Of a stretch of 12,341 nt of DNA, positions 7,150 to 12,341 are shown in pieces. The translations under genes were made by a program, and so were the position numbers. Under the pieces are notes generated by a model. It was given only the letters and a program-made list of their open reading frames with translations. It was not told the origin of the DNA and made no database searches. Where the stretch lies: positions 1 to 12,341 of the forward strand of contig CAYGZA010000204.1 in the NCBI GenBank assembly GCA_964354135.1, read 5' to 3'. Source of the DNA: CAYGZA01 sp964354135 (GTDB taxonomy: Bacteria; Planctomycetota; Planctomycetia; Pirellulales; Thermoguttaceae). The stretch's first letter is position 1. Every line of letters starts with the position of its first letter.

Positions 7150-7246
7150 CTCTTTGCGGATAAGGCAGTTACGCCGCGTGATCGCCTCGCAGTGCCGTGG
7201 CGGAGGGAACTCGCACGCCGTGCCGAAGCGACGACGAGCCCCGCTT

Positions 7247-7265
7247 CCCCCTCGTTGTGAGGGGG
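7247..7265 (+). terminator. Hairpin after the DUF4838 gene
   Basis: A perfect inverted repeat CCCCCTC-gttgt-GAGGGGG, with a 7-bp stem and 5-nt loop, lies about 100 bp after the DUF4838 stop. No T-run follows, so it could be a transcript-end barrier or an intergenic repeat rather than an intrinsic terminator. Confidence 0.4.
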
Positions 7266-7398
7266 CCGTGTTCGCCTCGCGTAAAACGCCGTTCCGTGAA
7301 TTCTCTGGAGCAAAACACTTGTCATCCGGCGACCGATGGATTAAGTTTAGGAGTCGTATAGGCTTGGGGAGGGAGTTAGTCTGGATTGCACTGCGCTG

Positions 7399-7436
7399 CT
7401 CGCCGTCTTGTCGCGACGGGGGGTTGCGAGTTTTTT
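7399..7436 (+). terminator. Intrinsic terminator-like hairpin with T6 tract upstream of the DUF1559 gene
   Basis: CTCGC-CGTC (7399-7407) pairs with GACG (7415-7418) and, after a G-rich internal bulge, GCGAG (7426-7430). It is followed at once by TTTTTT (7431-7436). The geometry is that of a Rho-independent terminator, weakened by the 7-nt bulge on one side. It sits 250 bp after the DUF4838 stop but only 59 bp before the DUF1559 ATG. It may therefore end upstream transcripts or act as a leader attenuator. Confidence 0.5.
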
Positions 7437-7495
7437 GCTCGGGCGAAGTCCTTTTCTCATTGATTCCAGGCTGCTTTGGGTAAGGAGTAGAGACA

Positions 7496-8611
7496 ATGAA
7501 GTATCGGTTCTTTCATAGACGAGCATTCACGCTTGTCGAATTGTTGGTGGTGATCGCCATCATTGGGATCTTGATCGCACTCTTGCTGCCGGCGGTCCAG
7601 GCAGCGCGCGAGGCGGCTCGCCGGTCCGCTTGCAGTAACAACATGCGGCAAGTGGGGATCGCCTTGCAGACTTACCACGATGCTGTGAAGACCTTTCCCC
7701 CGGTGGCGATCTTCTCGAAAGCGGGCCTACCTTCAAATCAGCAATGGCCCGCTTTCCACCACACGTGGCTGACGATGATCATGCCGTTTATGGAGCAGGA
7801 AGCGATCTACAAGAAGACCGACTTCCGCCTCCGGGCGTACGCTAACAATCCCGCGATGAACGCCGAATACGGCGTGCTGCCGTATCAGCCGATCGTGGGC
7901 ACGATCGTCCCCACGCTGTTGTGCCCGTCCGGCAGTTTCGGCCGTAGCACGGGTGACACTTGGGGGATCGCGATCACCGAATATGGCGCCAGCGAGGGCT
8001 GGCATTGGTGGTGCACCGCGTATCTTCCTGTGACCCCGTACCAGGACACATGGGGAGCGCCCCGCGGGGCCAGAAACCTGGCCAACGTCTTCTCGCCGCC
8101 ATGTTGCACGCAGGCTCCGGCTCATTCTTCGGGCCTCGAGACGATTCAAGACGGGGCCTCCAACACCGTCATCGTGGCCGAGTGCAATTCGACCGGCTAC
8201 AAGCCTTTGCCCGGCGTGGATCCTTGGATGATCTATGGCCACGGCAAGGGCGTTCCGCGGCTCGCGGGCGGCGAGTCCGTGTTCCGGTCAGCCTTCGTGT
8301 ATGGCCCCCCGGGAGGGTACGCGAGCGAATGCCCGGGCGCCGGCTCGTGGCCCACGCTCTCGATGCCTGACGACAGCGGAGCTTCTACGGGCGCGTGGTG
8401 GAAGGCCGGACCGTACGCCTGGAGCCCGCGCTACATTATTGCCTGGGGCATCAATTCAGAATGGCCGGGCGCCGGGAGCAACCACGCGGGGGTCGAACAG
8501 TGTTTGTTCGGGGACGCCTCGGTGCGGCCGATTGCCACGACTTGCGAGTACTGGGTCTGGTGCGCCCTGAACGGGTATGATGACGGAATCCACGTACCGG
8601 GCAACCTATGA
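7496..8611 (+). CDS. DUF1559 domain protein with type IV pilin-like N-terminus
   Basis: This 371-residue member of the DUF1559 family is greatly expanded in planctomycetes and has no firmly known function. The N-terminus is a prepilin signal: a short basic leader (MKYRFFHRRA), then FTLVELLVVIAIIGILIALL (11-30) with the conserved Glu at +5. Cleavage and N-methylation by a prepilin peptidase are expected between A10 and F11. It continues with LPAVQAAREAARRSACSNNM (31-50), the usual family block, and then a long beta-rich domain with several tryptophans and cysteines. The C-terminal family motif H-X9-DG is present as H330-X9-D340-A341. The start is supported by AAGGAG 8 nt upstream. A small lipoprotein-like gene follows after 13 bp, a common partnership for these genes. 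The protein is probably anchored in the inner membrane with its body outside the cytoplasm. Confidence 0.95.
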   Translation: MKYRFFHRRAFTLVELLVVIAIIGILIALLLPAVQAAREAARRSACSNNMRQVGIALQTYHDAVKTFPPVAIFSKAGLPSNQQWPAFHHTWLTMIMPFMEQEAIYKKTDFRLRAYANNPAMNAEYGVLPYQPIVGTIVPTLLCPSGSFGRSTGDTWGIAITEYGASEGWHWWCTAYLPVTPYQDTWGAPRGARNLANVFSPPCCTQAPAHSSGLETIQDGASNTVIVAECNSTGYKPLPGVDPWMIYGHGKGVPRLAGGESVFRSAFVYGPPGGYASECPGAGSWPTLSMPDDSGASTGAWWKAGPYAWSPRYIIAWGINSEWPGAGSNHAGVEQCLFGDASVRPIATTCEYWVWCALNGYDDGIHVPGNL

Positions 8612-8624
8612 CAGGGAGTGGTCC

Positions 8625-8834
8625 ATGCGAGGCTTGTTTGTAGCGCTGCTGATGGGCGTCTTGCTGGTCGGGGTGGGCTGCAAGAAGGCGAGAGGGCCTG
8701 AACCGAAGAGTGTATCAGACCCCGCTTCGGTAATGACCCAGATGCCCAAGGTGGACGTGACGACCGGTAAGATTATCGGTCCGCCACCCAGCCGACCCGG
8801 CGGCGCGACGCAGCAGAAACCGCCGCAGAAATAG
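8625..8834 (+). CDS. Small putative lipoprotein downstream of the DUF1559 gene
   Basis: The 69-residue product starts with a hydrophobic signal (MRGLFVALLMGVLLVGVGC) followed by KK, with Cys19 as the candidate lipid-modified residue. The box reads G-V-G-C, in which Gly at -3 is unusual because Leu is preferred. The mature part is short, polar and rich in Pro, Lys and Gln, with no recognised domain. I chose the ATG at 8625 over the in-frame ATG at 8577 because AGGGAG (8613-8618) lies just before it and because it leaves the signal at the N-terminus. The longer version would overlap the end of the DUF1559 gene. The 13-bp spacing implies one operon with that gene. Confidence 0.72.
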   Translation: MRGLFVALLMGVLLVGVGCKKARGPEPKSVSDPASVMTQMPKVDVTTGKIIGPPPSRPGGATQQKPPQK

Positions 8835-8871
8835 AACGGGGCGGCAGCCTGGCCGTTGCGCCTCCGGGCTT

Positions 8872-9639
8872 GTGCTCGGTCCGGCGCGGCCCAGGGCGTG
8901 CGTGCAGTTGCGGCCTGCGGTAATGAACGACCGTTTGAGAGGATCGTTGCCGCAGGTAGGCCTCTCCGAGCCGCAATTGACCGGCGGCCGAATCGGGCCA
9001 CTGGGCAATGTGTTTTGCGAGGACAAGGACCGCCTCGTCGGTGCGGCCGCCGTCCAAGAGCGCCTCGCCGAGGCTCGCGGCGGGCACTTTCGCGTCGATC
9101 TCGACGGCATGGGGCATCTCCAGGACAACGTGGACCTTTTCGACAAGACCACCTCCTACGAGGCCGCTCCCGTCCTTCTAAGGAACACCGGCACGGGGAA
9201 GTTCGTCGACGTGTCGGCCTCAGCCGGCGACGGGATGAAAGTGAGAGCGGTCGCCCGCGGCGTCGCCTTCGACGACCTCGACGACGACGGCCGGATCGAC
9301 GTGGTGATCCTCAGCTCACGGCATCCCGCCATCGTCCTCCGGAACGAGTCGGAGACCGGCAACCACTGGCTGCAAATCCAGCTCCGCGGGGCGAAAACCA
9401 ACCGCGACGTCGTCGGCGCCCGGGTCAAGGTCACTTCCGGCGACTTGACGCAGATCGGCGAGGTCCACAGCGGCCGGGGATACCAAAGCCACTTCGGCAG
9501 TCGCCTGCACTTCGGCTTGGGGAAGCGGGGGCGCGTCGACCGCATCGAGGTCCGCTGGCCCGGCGGGGGGACCGAGGCGTTCGAGAGCCCCGGTGTCGAT
9601 CGGCTTGTGACGCTCGTGGAAGGGCAGGGAGCGAAGTGA
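8872..9639 (+). pseudogene. Remnant of a CRTAC1-type ASPIC/UnbV protein (C-terminal third only)
   Basis: The open frame encodes 255 residues, but only those from about 80 onward look like protein. They are homologous to the C-terminus of CRTAC1/ASPIC-UnbV proteins: GHLQDNVDLFDKTTSY (81-96), LLRNTGTGKFVDVS (102-115), the calcium-binding FG-GAP/VCBS loop DDLDDDGRIDVV (134-145), and an UnbV domain from about 165 to 252 (NHWLQIQLRG, HSGRGYQSHFGS, IEVRWPGG). Intact members are exported and usually have 500-1000 residues with several FG-GAP repeats. Here these repeats and the signal peptide are missing. The first 79 codons are antisense to a TPR-like sequence on the minus strand, and the join falls near 9106-9111. 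The remnant is therefore probably not functional, although the surviving part has no stop or frameshift. A fused, expressed product cannot be excluded. Confidence 0.75.
8899..9117 (-). pseudogene. TPR-repeat fragment, inverted relative to the UnbV remnant
   Basis: The minus strand encodes a tetratricopeptide-like stretch: SLGEALLDGGRTDEAVLVLA, then KHIAQWPDSAAGQLRLGEAY, and a decayed further unit (VVHYRRPQL). The spacing of Gly/Ala and the xxWPDSAA turn fit the 34-residue TPR pattern. There is no start signal, and protein-like character fades near 8900. TPR units are often fused to ASPIC/UnbV proteins, so this is probably a piece of the same ancestral gene flipped by a rearrangement, or debris of a second gene. 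Confidence 0.55.
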
Positions 9640-9702
9640 CCCAAGTTGCTCAGCGCGGCCGAATTCTTGGTTTGCCGGCCACGCCGGATCCAATTGTCCC
9701 GG

Positions 9703-9731
9703 CTGACGCCGAACGGTGGGTGGGGTATGAT
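9703..9731 (+). promoter_or_regulatory. Sigma70-like promoter of the ATPase / DUF4276 pair
   Basis: CTGACG (9703-9708, four of six matches to TTGACA) and TATGAT (9726-9731, five of six to TATAAT) are separated by 17 nt. The predicted start near 9738 leaves a leader of about 75 nt before the ATPase ATG. The promoter lies downstream of the UnbV remnant, so the pair is likely transcribed independently of the genes before it. Confidence 0.5.
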
Positions 9732-9811
9732 AGGAGGGGACGCGGCAGCGGCTGTAAGGACAATAGGGCGGCCCTGCGCGAGGGTCTCGCCATCCTAGTC
9801 TTGGTGAAATC

Positions 9812-11116
9812 ATGGCGATTCAAGAGTTGCAGATCCAGGGGTTTCGGTCCCTCCGGGATGTGAAGTGGCAACCGGGGCGGCTGAATCTCCTTGTTGGCCC
9901 GAACGGCAGCGGGAAGTCGAATGTCCTGCGGTGCCTGGAACTGATTTCTCACGCCGCCAAGGGAGAACTCCAGTCGACTCTGGCAGAAGAGGGCGGGATA
10001 GTACCACTTCTGTGGGATCACCAACCGGGCTCCTTCGGCTGGAAAGTGCGAATCGACCCTGTCGACCAGCCCCGCGATCCGATCAAGGACGCCCTCACCT
10101 ATGAGGTCGAGTTGGCCCAAGTGGGGCGAGGGAGTGGGTACCAGCTTACCAAGGATTCGCTCGGGAATTGGCACGACTATGAGCAGGGGCGGCAAGAAAG
10201 CCCCTATTGGATCTTCAAACGCGACCCTTTCCACGCGTACGTCTTCGATCAACACGGAGCCAGACGTGAGAAGATCAAGCCCGAATCGTCGGACAATCCA
10301 GATGGCTACGACGAGAACGAATCGTTGCTCACCCACGTTGGGGACCTCCGAAACCGGGTTCCCAACCTCACACGCCGTGTCATTGAGGGATGGAGTATCT
10401 ATCACGACGTTCATGCCGAGCGGGGCTCGCTGATGCGGAGGCCGACGACCACGCAGTTCACGAAGCGACTTGCGCCCGATGGTGGCAACTTGGCGACCGT
10501 GCTGCACACTTTGTACACGGGGAACAAGGAGTTTCGCGGTCTTATTGACGAAGGGATGCGGGCCGGCTTCGGTCAGGAGTATGACCAGTTGGTCTTTCAG
10601 CCCGCTGCCGCCCAACAGATCCAATTGGCGATCCAATGGAAATCGAGCAAGGAGCCGCACGCTGGGGCGGACCTCTCCGACGGGACGCTTCGGTTCCTGT
10701 TGTTGCTTACTGTACTTTCGCATCCCGAGCCGGGTGCCCTCATTGCGATCGACGAACCTGAATTGGGCTTGCACCCCAGCATGCTTCCGATCATTGCGGA
10801 CTACGCGAACTCCGCTTCGGAACGCACGCAGGTAGTCTTGACGACTCACTCCCCCGAATTCTTGGACGCATTCTCGGACCTGTCGCCCCGTGTAACTCTG
10901 TGCCACTGGGAAGACGGACAGACCCACTTGTATGCCCTCGACGAGACAACGCTGGAGAAGTGGCTCCATCGCTACCGGCTCGGTCATCTCTTTACGCGAG
11001 GCGAGCTGGAGACACTCGCCTTGCCCCTAGTGGAACCGCTCGAGGACATCCACAAGCGGTTCGCCGATCTTCCTTCAGAGGACGAGGCCATGGCCGATCG
11101 GGAAGATCGCGATTGA
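9812..11116 (+). CDS. ABC/AAA-type ATPase (AAA_21, RecF/OLD-like) of a two-gene unit
   Basis: This 434-residue cytoplasmic ATPase has the RecF/SMC/OLD-type ABC head. After the opening strand IQELQIQGFRSLRDVKW come Walker A GPNGSGKSN (29-37), a long inserted region (about 60-280, with an acidic patch near 158-171), the ABC signature LSDGTLRF (288-295), Walker B ALIAIDEPELGLHP (309-322, with D314 and catalytic E315) and the switch histidine in TTHSPEF (H346). The C-terminal part has GHLFTRGELE and an acidic tail. No TOPRIM or nuclease domain is attached. The gene encoded 16 bp downstream appears to supply it as a separate DUF4276 protein. A GGTGA 4 nt before the ATG serves as a weak ribosome-binding site. 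All ATPase motifs look intact. Such ATPases in defence systems sense or gate a toxic effector; that role here is inferred. Confidence 0.9.
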   Translation: MAIQELQIQGFRSLRDVKWQPGRLNLLVGPNGSGKSNVLRCLELISHAAKGELQSTLAEEGGIVPLLWDHQPGSFGWKVRIDPVDQPRDPIKDALTYEVELAQVGRGSGYQLTKDSLGNWHDYEQGRQESPYWIFKRDPFHAYVFDQHGARREKIKPESSDNPDGYDENESLLTHVGDLRNRVPNLTRRVIEGWSIYHDVHAERGSLMRRPTTTQFTKRLAPDGGNLATVLHTLYTGNKEFRGLIDEGMRAGFGQEYDQLVFQPAAAQQIQLAIQWKSSKEPHAGADLSDGTLRFLLLLTVLSHPEPGALIAIDEPELGLHPSMLPIIADYANSASERTQVVLTTHSPEFLDAFSDLSPRVTLCHWEDGQTHLYALDETTLEKWLHRYRLGHLFTRGELETLALPLVEPLEDIHKRFADLPSEDEAMADREDRD

Positions 11117-11132
11117 GGCGAGGGAATGCTCA

Positions 11133-11792
11133 ATGGCTCAAGGTCACGCGCGGTCGCGTCAAATCGCCCTGTTTGTAGAAGGCGACACAGAGCGAGGAGA
11201 GGCACGCCGGAGGACCCTGCCGACGTTCTTCCACAACTGGCTCGACCCGCAGTTGCTGCCGTTGAGTAAGGTCGGCATTCGGGCGGTGAAGTTCCAGGGC
11301 GTGAGCAACTATCTCGACGATCTGCCCCGCAAGCTGGAGCTCTATCTGACCGAGCGACGCGCGAACTTCGTCGTCGGGCTTGTCGATCTCTACGGGCTCC
11401 CGCCTACGCGCATCGACGTCTCCCATTGCACGACGATCCAGGAGAAGGTGGCGAAAGCACGCCGGGCCATCCGAGCGCTGGTTCCACGTGAGTTCCAGGG
11501 GCTGTTTCATCAGCATTTTGCGGTGCATGAGGTGGAGGCGTGGCTGCTTGCCTATCCCGAGCGATGGCCGTCAGACGTTCGGGATCAGATCGCTCGGCGA
11601 CGGCCGGAAGAGGTCAACTTCAATGAACCGCCGGCGAAGTTCCTTAGACGCATACTGGGCGGACAGTACAGGAAGACCGTCTGTGCGCGGAACATCTTTC
11701 CCATCGTGGCCGCACAGACTGCGATTGACAGATGTCCTTTCCTGAAGCTGCTGGCAGAAGATCTCCTCGAGATTGCCAAACGCCTGCAATAA
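11133..11792 (+). CDS. DUF4276 family protein (TOPRIM-like putative effector)
   Basis: This 219-residue member of DUF4276 is a family with a TOPRIM-like core that is often encoded next to ABC-type ATPases. Visible marks are IALFVEGDTERG (11-22, with acidic E16 after a hydrophobic strand), VVGLVDLYGLP (80-90, with D85 and the family-typical YGLP), and HEVEAWLLA (132-140), the conserved His-Glu segment. A helical C-terminal part includes PAKFLRRIL and ends KLLAEDLLEIAKRLQ. GCGAGGGA before the ATG is a fair ribosome-binding site, and the 16-bp gap to the ATPase gene indicates co-transcription. By analogy with TOPRIM partners of ATPases it may be a nuclease, but only the acidic core supports that here. 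The next gene is convergent, 42 bp away. Confidence 0.85.
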   Translation: MAQGHARSRQIALFVEGDTERGEARRRTLPTFFHNWLDPQLLPLSKVGIRAVKFQGVSNYLDDLPRKLELYLTERRANFVVGLVDLYGLPPTRIDVSHCTTIQEKVAKARRAIRALVPREFQGLFHQHFAVHEVEAWLLAYPERWPSDVRDQIARRRPEEVNFNEPPAKFLRRILGGQYRKTVCARNIFPIVAAQTAIDRCPFLKLLAEDLLEIAKRLQ

Positions 11793-11834
11793 ACGCATCG
11801 CTTCAGGACGGGATGCCCGAGCCCGAGGCTGGCT

Positions 11835-12341
11835 CTACTCCGCCCGCACCGGTGAATCGAATCCCCGCGGGACCGGCGGGAGGTCTCCGGTGAGCACTGG
11901 CGGGGTCTCGCGCCCGGCCTTGGTGTAGTCGAACGGCTTGAAGCCGAGCTTGAGGGCCGGCGATTCGGGCTTCAGGCGGAAGTCGTCCTTCTCCGGGGCG
12001 ACGAAGAGCGGATCGGCGATCGCCGAGTGCAAGTCCTGCTTCCGCTGCCTCCGCCAGGCCTCCAGGTCCAGCCCGCCGAAGAACTGCACCGGCCGGCTCG
12101 CCGCGTTCCAGTAGAGGTTGTAGTCGAGGTTGAAGTTGTTGTCGTTCCAATTGCTGCCCAGGAGCGGTCCCTTCGTCCAGTAGACGATGTTCCGCTCGAA
12201 CCAGAAGGAGAGGTGCTGCTCGGTCCGGGTCCGCTGGAGTTGTTGCTGCGTTGCGAAGGCGAAGATGTTGTTCCGGATGCGGTTCTCCTTGCCGTAGTGC
12301 TGGTGGAAGCCGCCGGTCCGCATGCGGTAGACGAGGTTGTC
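11835..12341 (-). CDS. Parallel beta-helix (pectate-lyase-like) protein, C-terminal part, truncated by window edge
   Basis: The frame is open to the end of the window, so only the last 168 residues are seen. The ATG at 12323 is internal. The pattern of short repeated strands with Asn ladders (ENRIRNNIFAF, ERNIVYW, NNFNLDYNLYWN) is that of a right-handed parallel beta-helix, as in pectate-lyase-like and polysaccharide-binding proteins. It is followed by the common end block DLHSAIADPLFVAPEKDDFR, then LKPESPALKLGFKPFD. Planctomycetes have many secreted proteins of this type thought to act on polysaccharides. Signal peptide, catalytic residues and substrate are outside the view. The TAG stop at 11835 lies 42 bp from the convergent DUF4276 gene. 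A short GAGCC/GGCTC hairpin at 11819-11835 is the only terminator candidate between them and has no U-tract. Confidence 0.8.
   Translation of the reverse strand, partial: DNLVYRMRTGGFHQHYGKENRIRNNIFAFATQQQLQRTRTEQHLSFWFERNIVYWTKGPLLGSNWNDNNFNLDYNLYWNAASRPVQFFGGLDLEAWRRQRKQDLHSAIADPLFVAPEKDDFRLKPESPALKLGFKPFDYTKAGRETPPVLTGDLPPVPRGFDSPVRAE

Larger units (their letters stand above)
7150..7495 (+). other. Intergenic region between the DUF4838 and DUF1559 genes
   Basis: These 346 bp hold no protein-like frame. Present are a small palindrome GCACG-C-CGTGC (7213-7223), a strong 7-bp hairpin (7247-7265), a terminator-like hairpin with a T6 tract (7399-7436) and the ribosome-binding site AAGGAG (7482-7487) for the next gene. 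A TTGTCA at 7319-7324 is the best -35-like hexamer, but the AT-rich TTAAGT 16 nt later is only a weak -10. The promoter of the DUF1559 gene is therefore not securely located. Confidence 0.6.

Noticed and set aside
7154..7483. A 109-codon plus-strand frame in the gap before the DUF1559 gene.
   Set aside because: It spans two strong hairpins and a T6 tract, has no ribosome-binding site, and its composition is not protein-like.
9650..10987. A 445-codon minus-strand frame.
   Set aside because: It is antisense to the ATPase gene, which carries all ABC motifs in order.
1..12341. tRNA, rRNA, CRISPR array, insertion sequence, integrase or attachment site.
   Set aside because: None was seen by eye: no regularly spaced repeats, no transposase or integrase motifs, and no tRNA-like cloverleaf.

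Overview
The window is GC-rich chromosomal DNA that most resembles a planctomycete (Pirellulales-like). The reasons are a DUF1559 pseudopilin-like protein, an ECF sigma factor paired with a one-pass membrane partner carrying a LolA-like domain, a secreted DUF4838 protein, a CRTAC1/ASPIC-UnbV remnant and a parallel beta-helix protein. No rRNA, tRNA, CRISPR array, transposase or integrase was recognised. The lineage is an inference from gene content.

Layout. (1) 1-1743, plus: the 3' part of a sodium:solute symporter (SSS) gene and a 71-residue two-helix membrane protein 12 bp behind it. (2) 1860-3728, minus: an ECF sigma factor gene followed 18 bp later by its likely membrane anti-sigma factor. 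Two abutting palindromes lie upstream of the sigma gene. (3) 3939-5099, minus: a CorA-type Mg2+/Co2+ channel with a good sigma70-like promoter. (4) 5326-7149, plus: a secreted DUF4838 (GH163-related) carbohydrate-active protein. (5) 7496-8834, plus: a DUF1559 protein and a small putative lipoprotein, preceded by a 346-bp leader region with a U-tract terminator-like hairpin. (6) 8872-9639: a scar with a TPR fragment on the minus strand butting against the last third of a CRTAC1/UnbV protein on the plus strand. (7) 9812-11792, plus: a two-gene unit of an ABC/AAA-type ATPase and a DUF4276 (TOPRIM-like) protein with its own promoter. (8) 11835-12341, minus: the C-terminal end of a parallel beta-helix protein that runs off the window.

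How the genes may work together. The symporter, the DUF4838 protein and the beta-helix protein fit polysaccharide use, a common planctomycete lifestyle, but they are not one operon. The sigma/anti-sigma pair is probably an envelope-sensing switch. The most interesting unit is the ATPase + DUF4276 pair. Its design (ABC-type ATPase followed by a separate TOPRIM-like protein) recalls two-component anti-phage systems such as PARIS and the fused OLD/Gabija nucleases, and it sits beside a gene-rearrangement scar. A defence role is an inference that cannot be proven from this sequence. A 25-nt hairpin element occurs twice, each time just past the 3' end of a gene.
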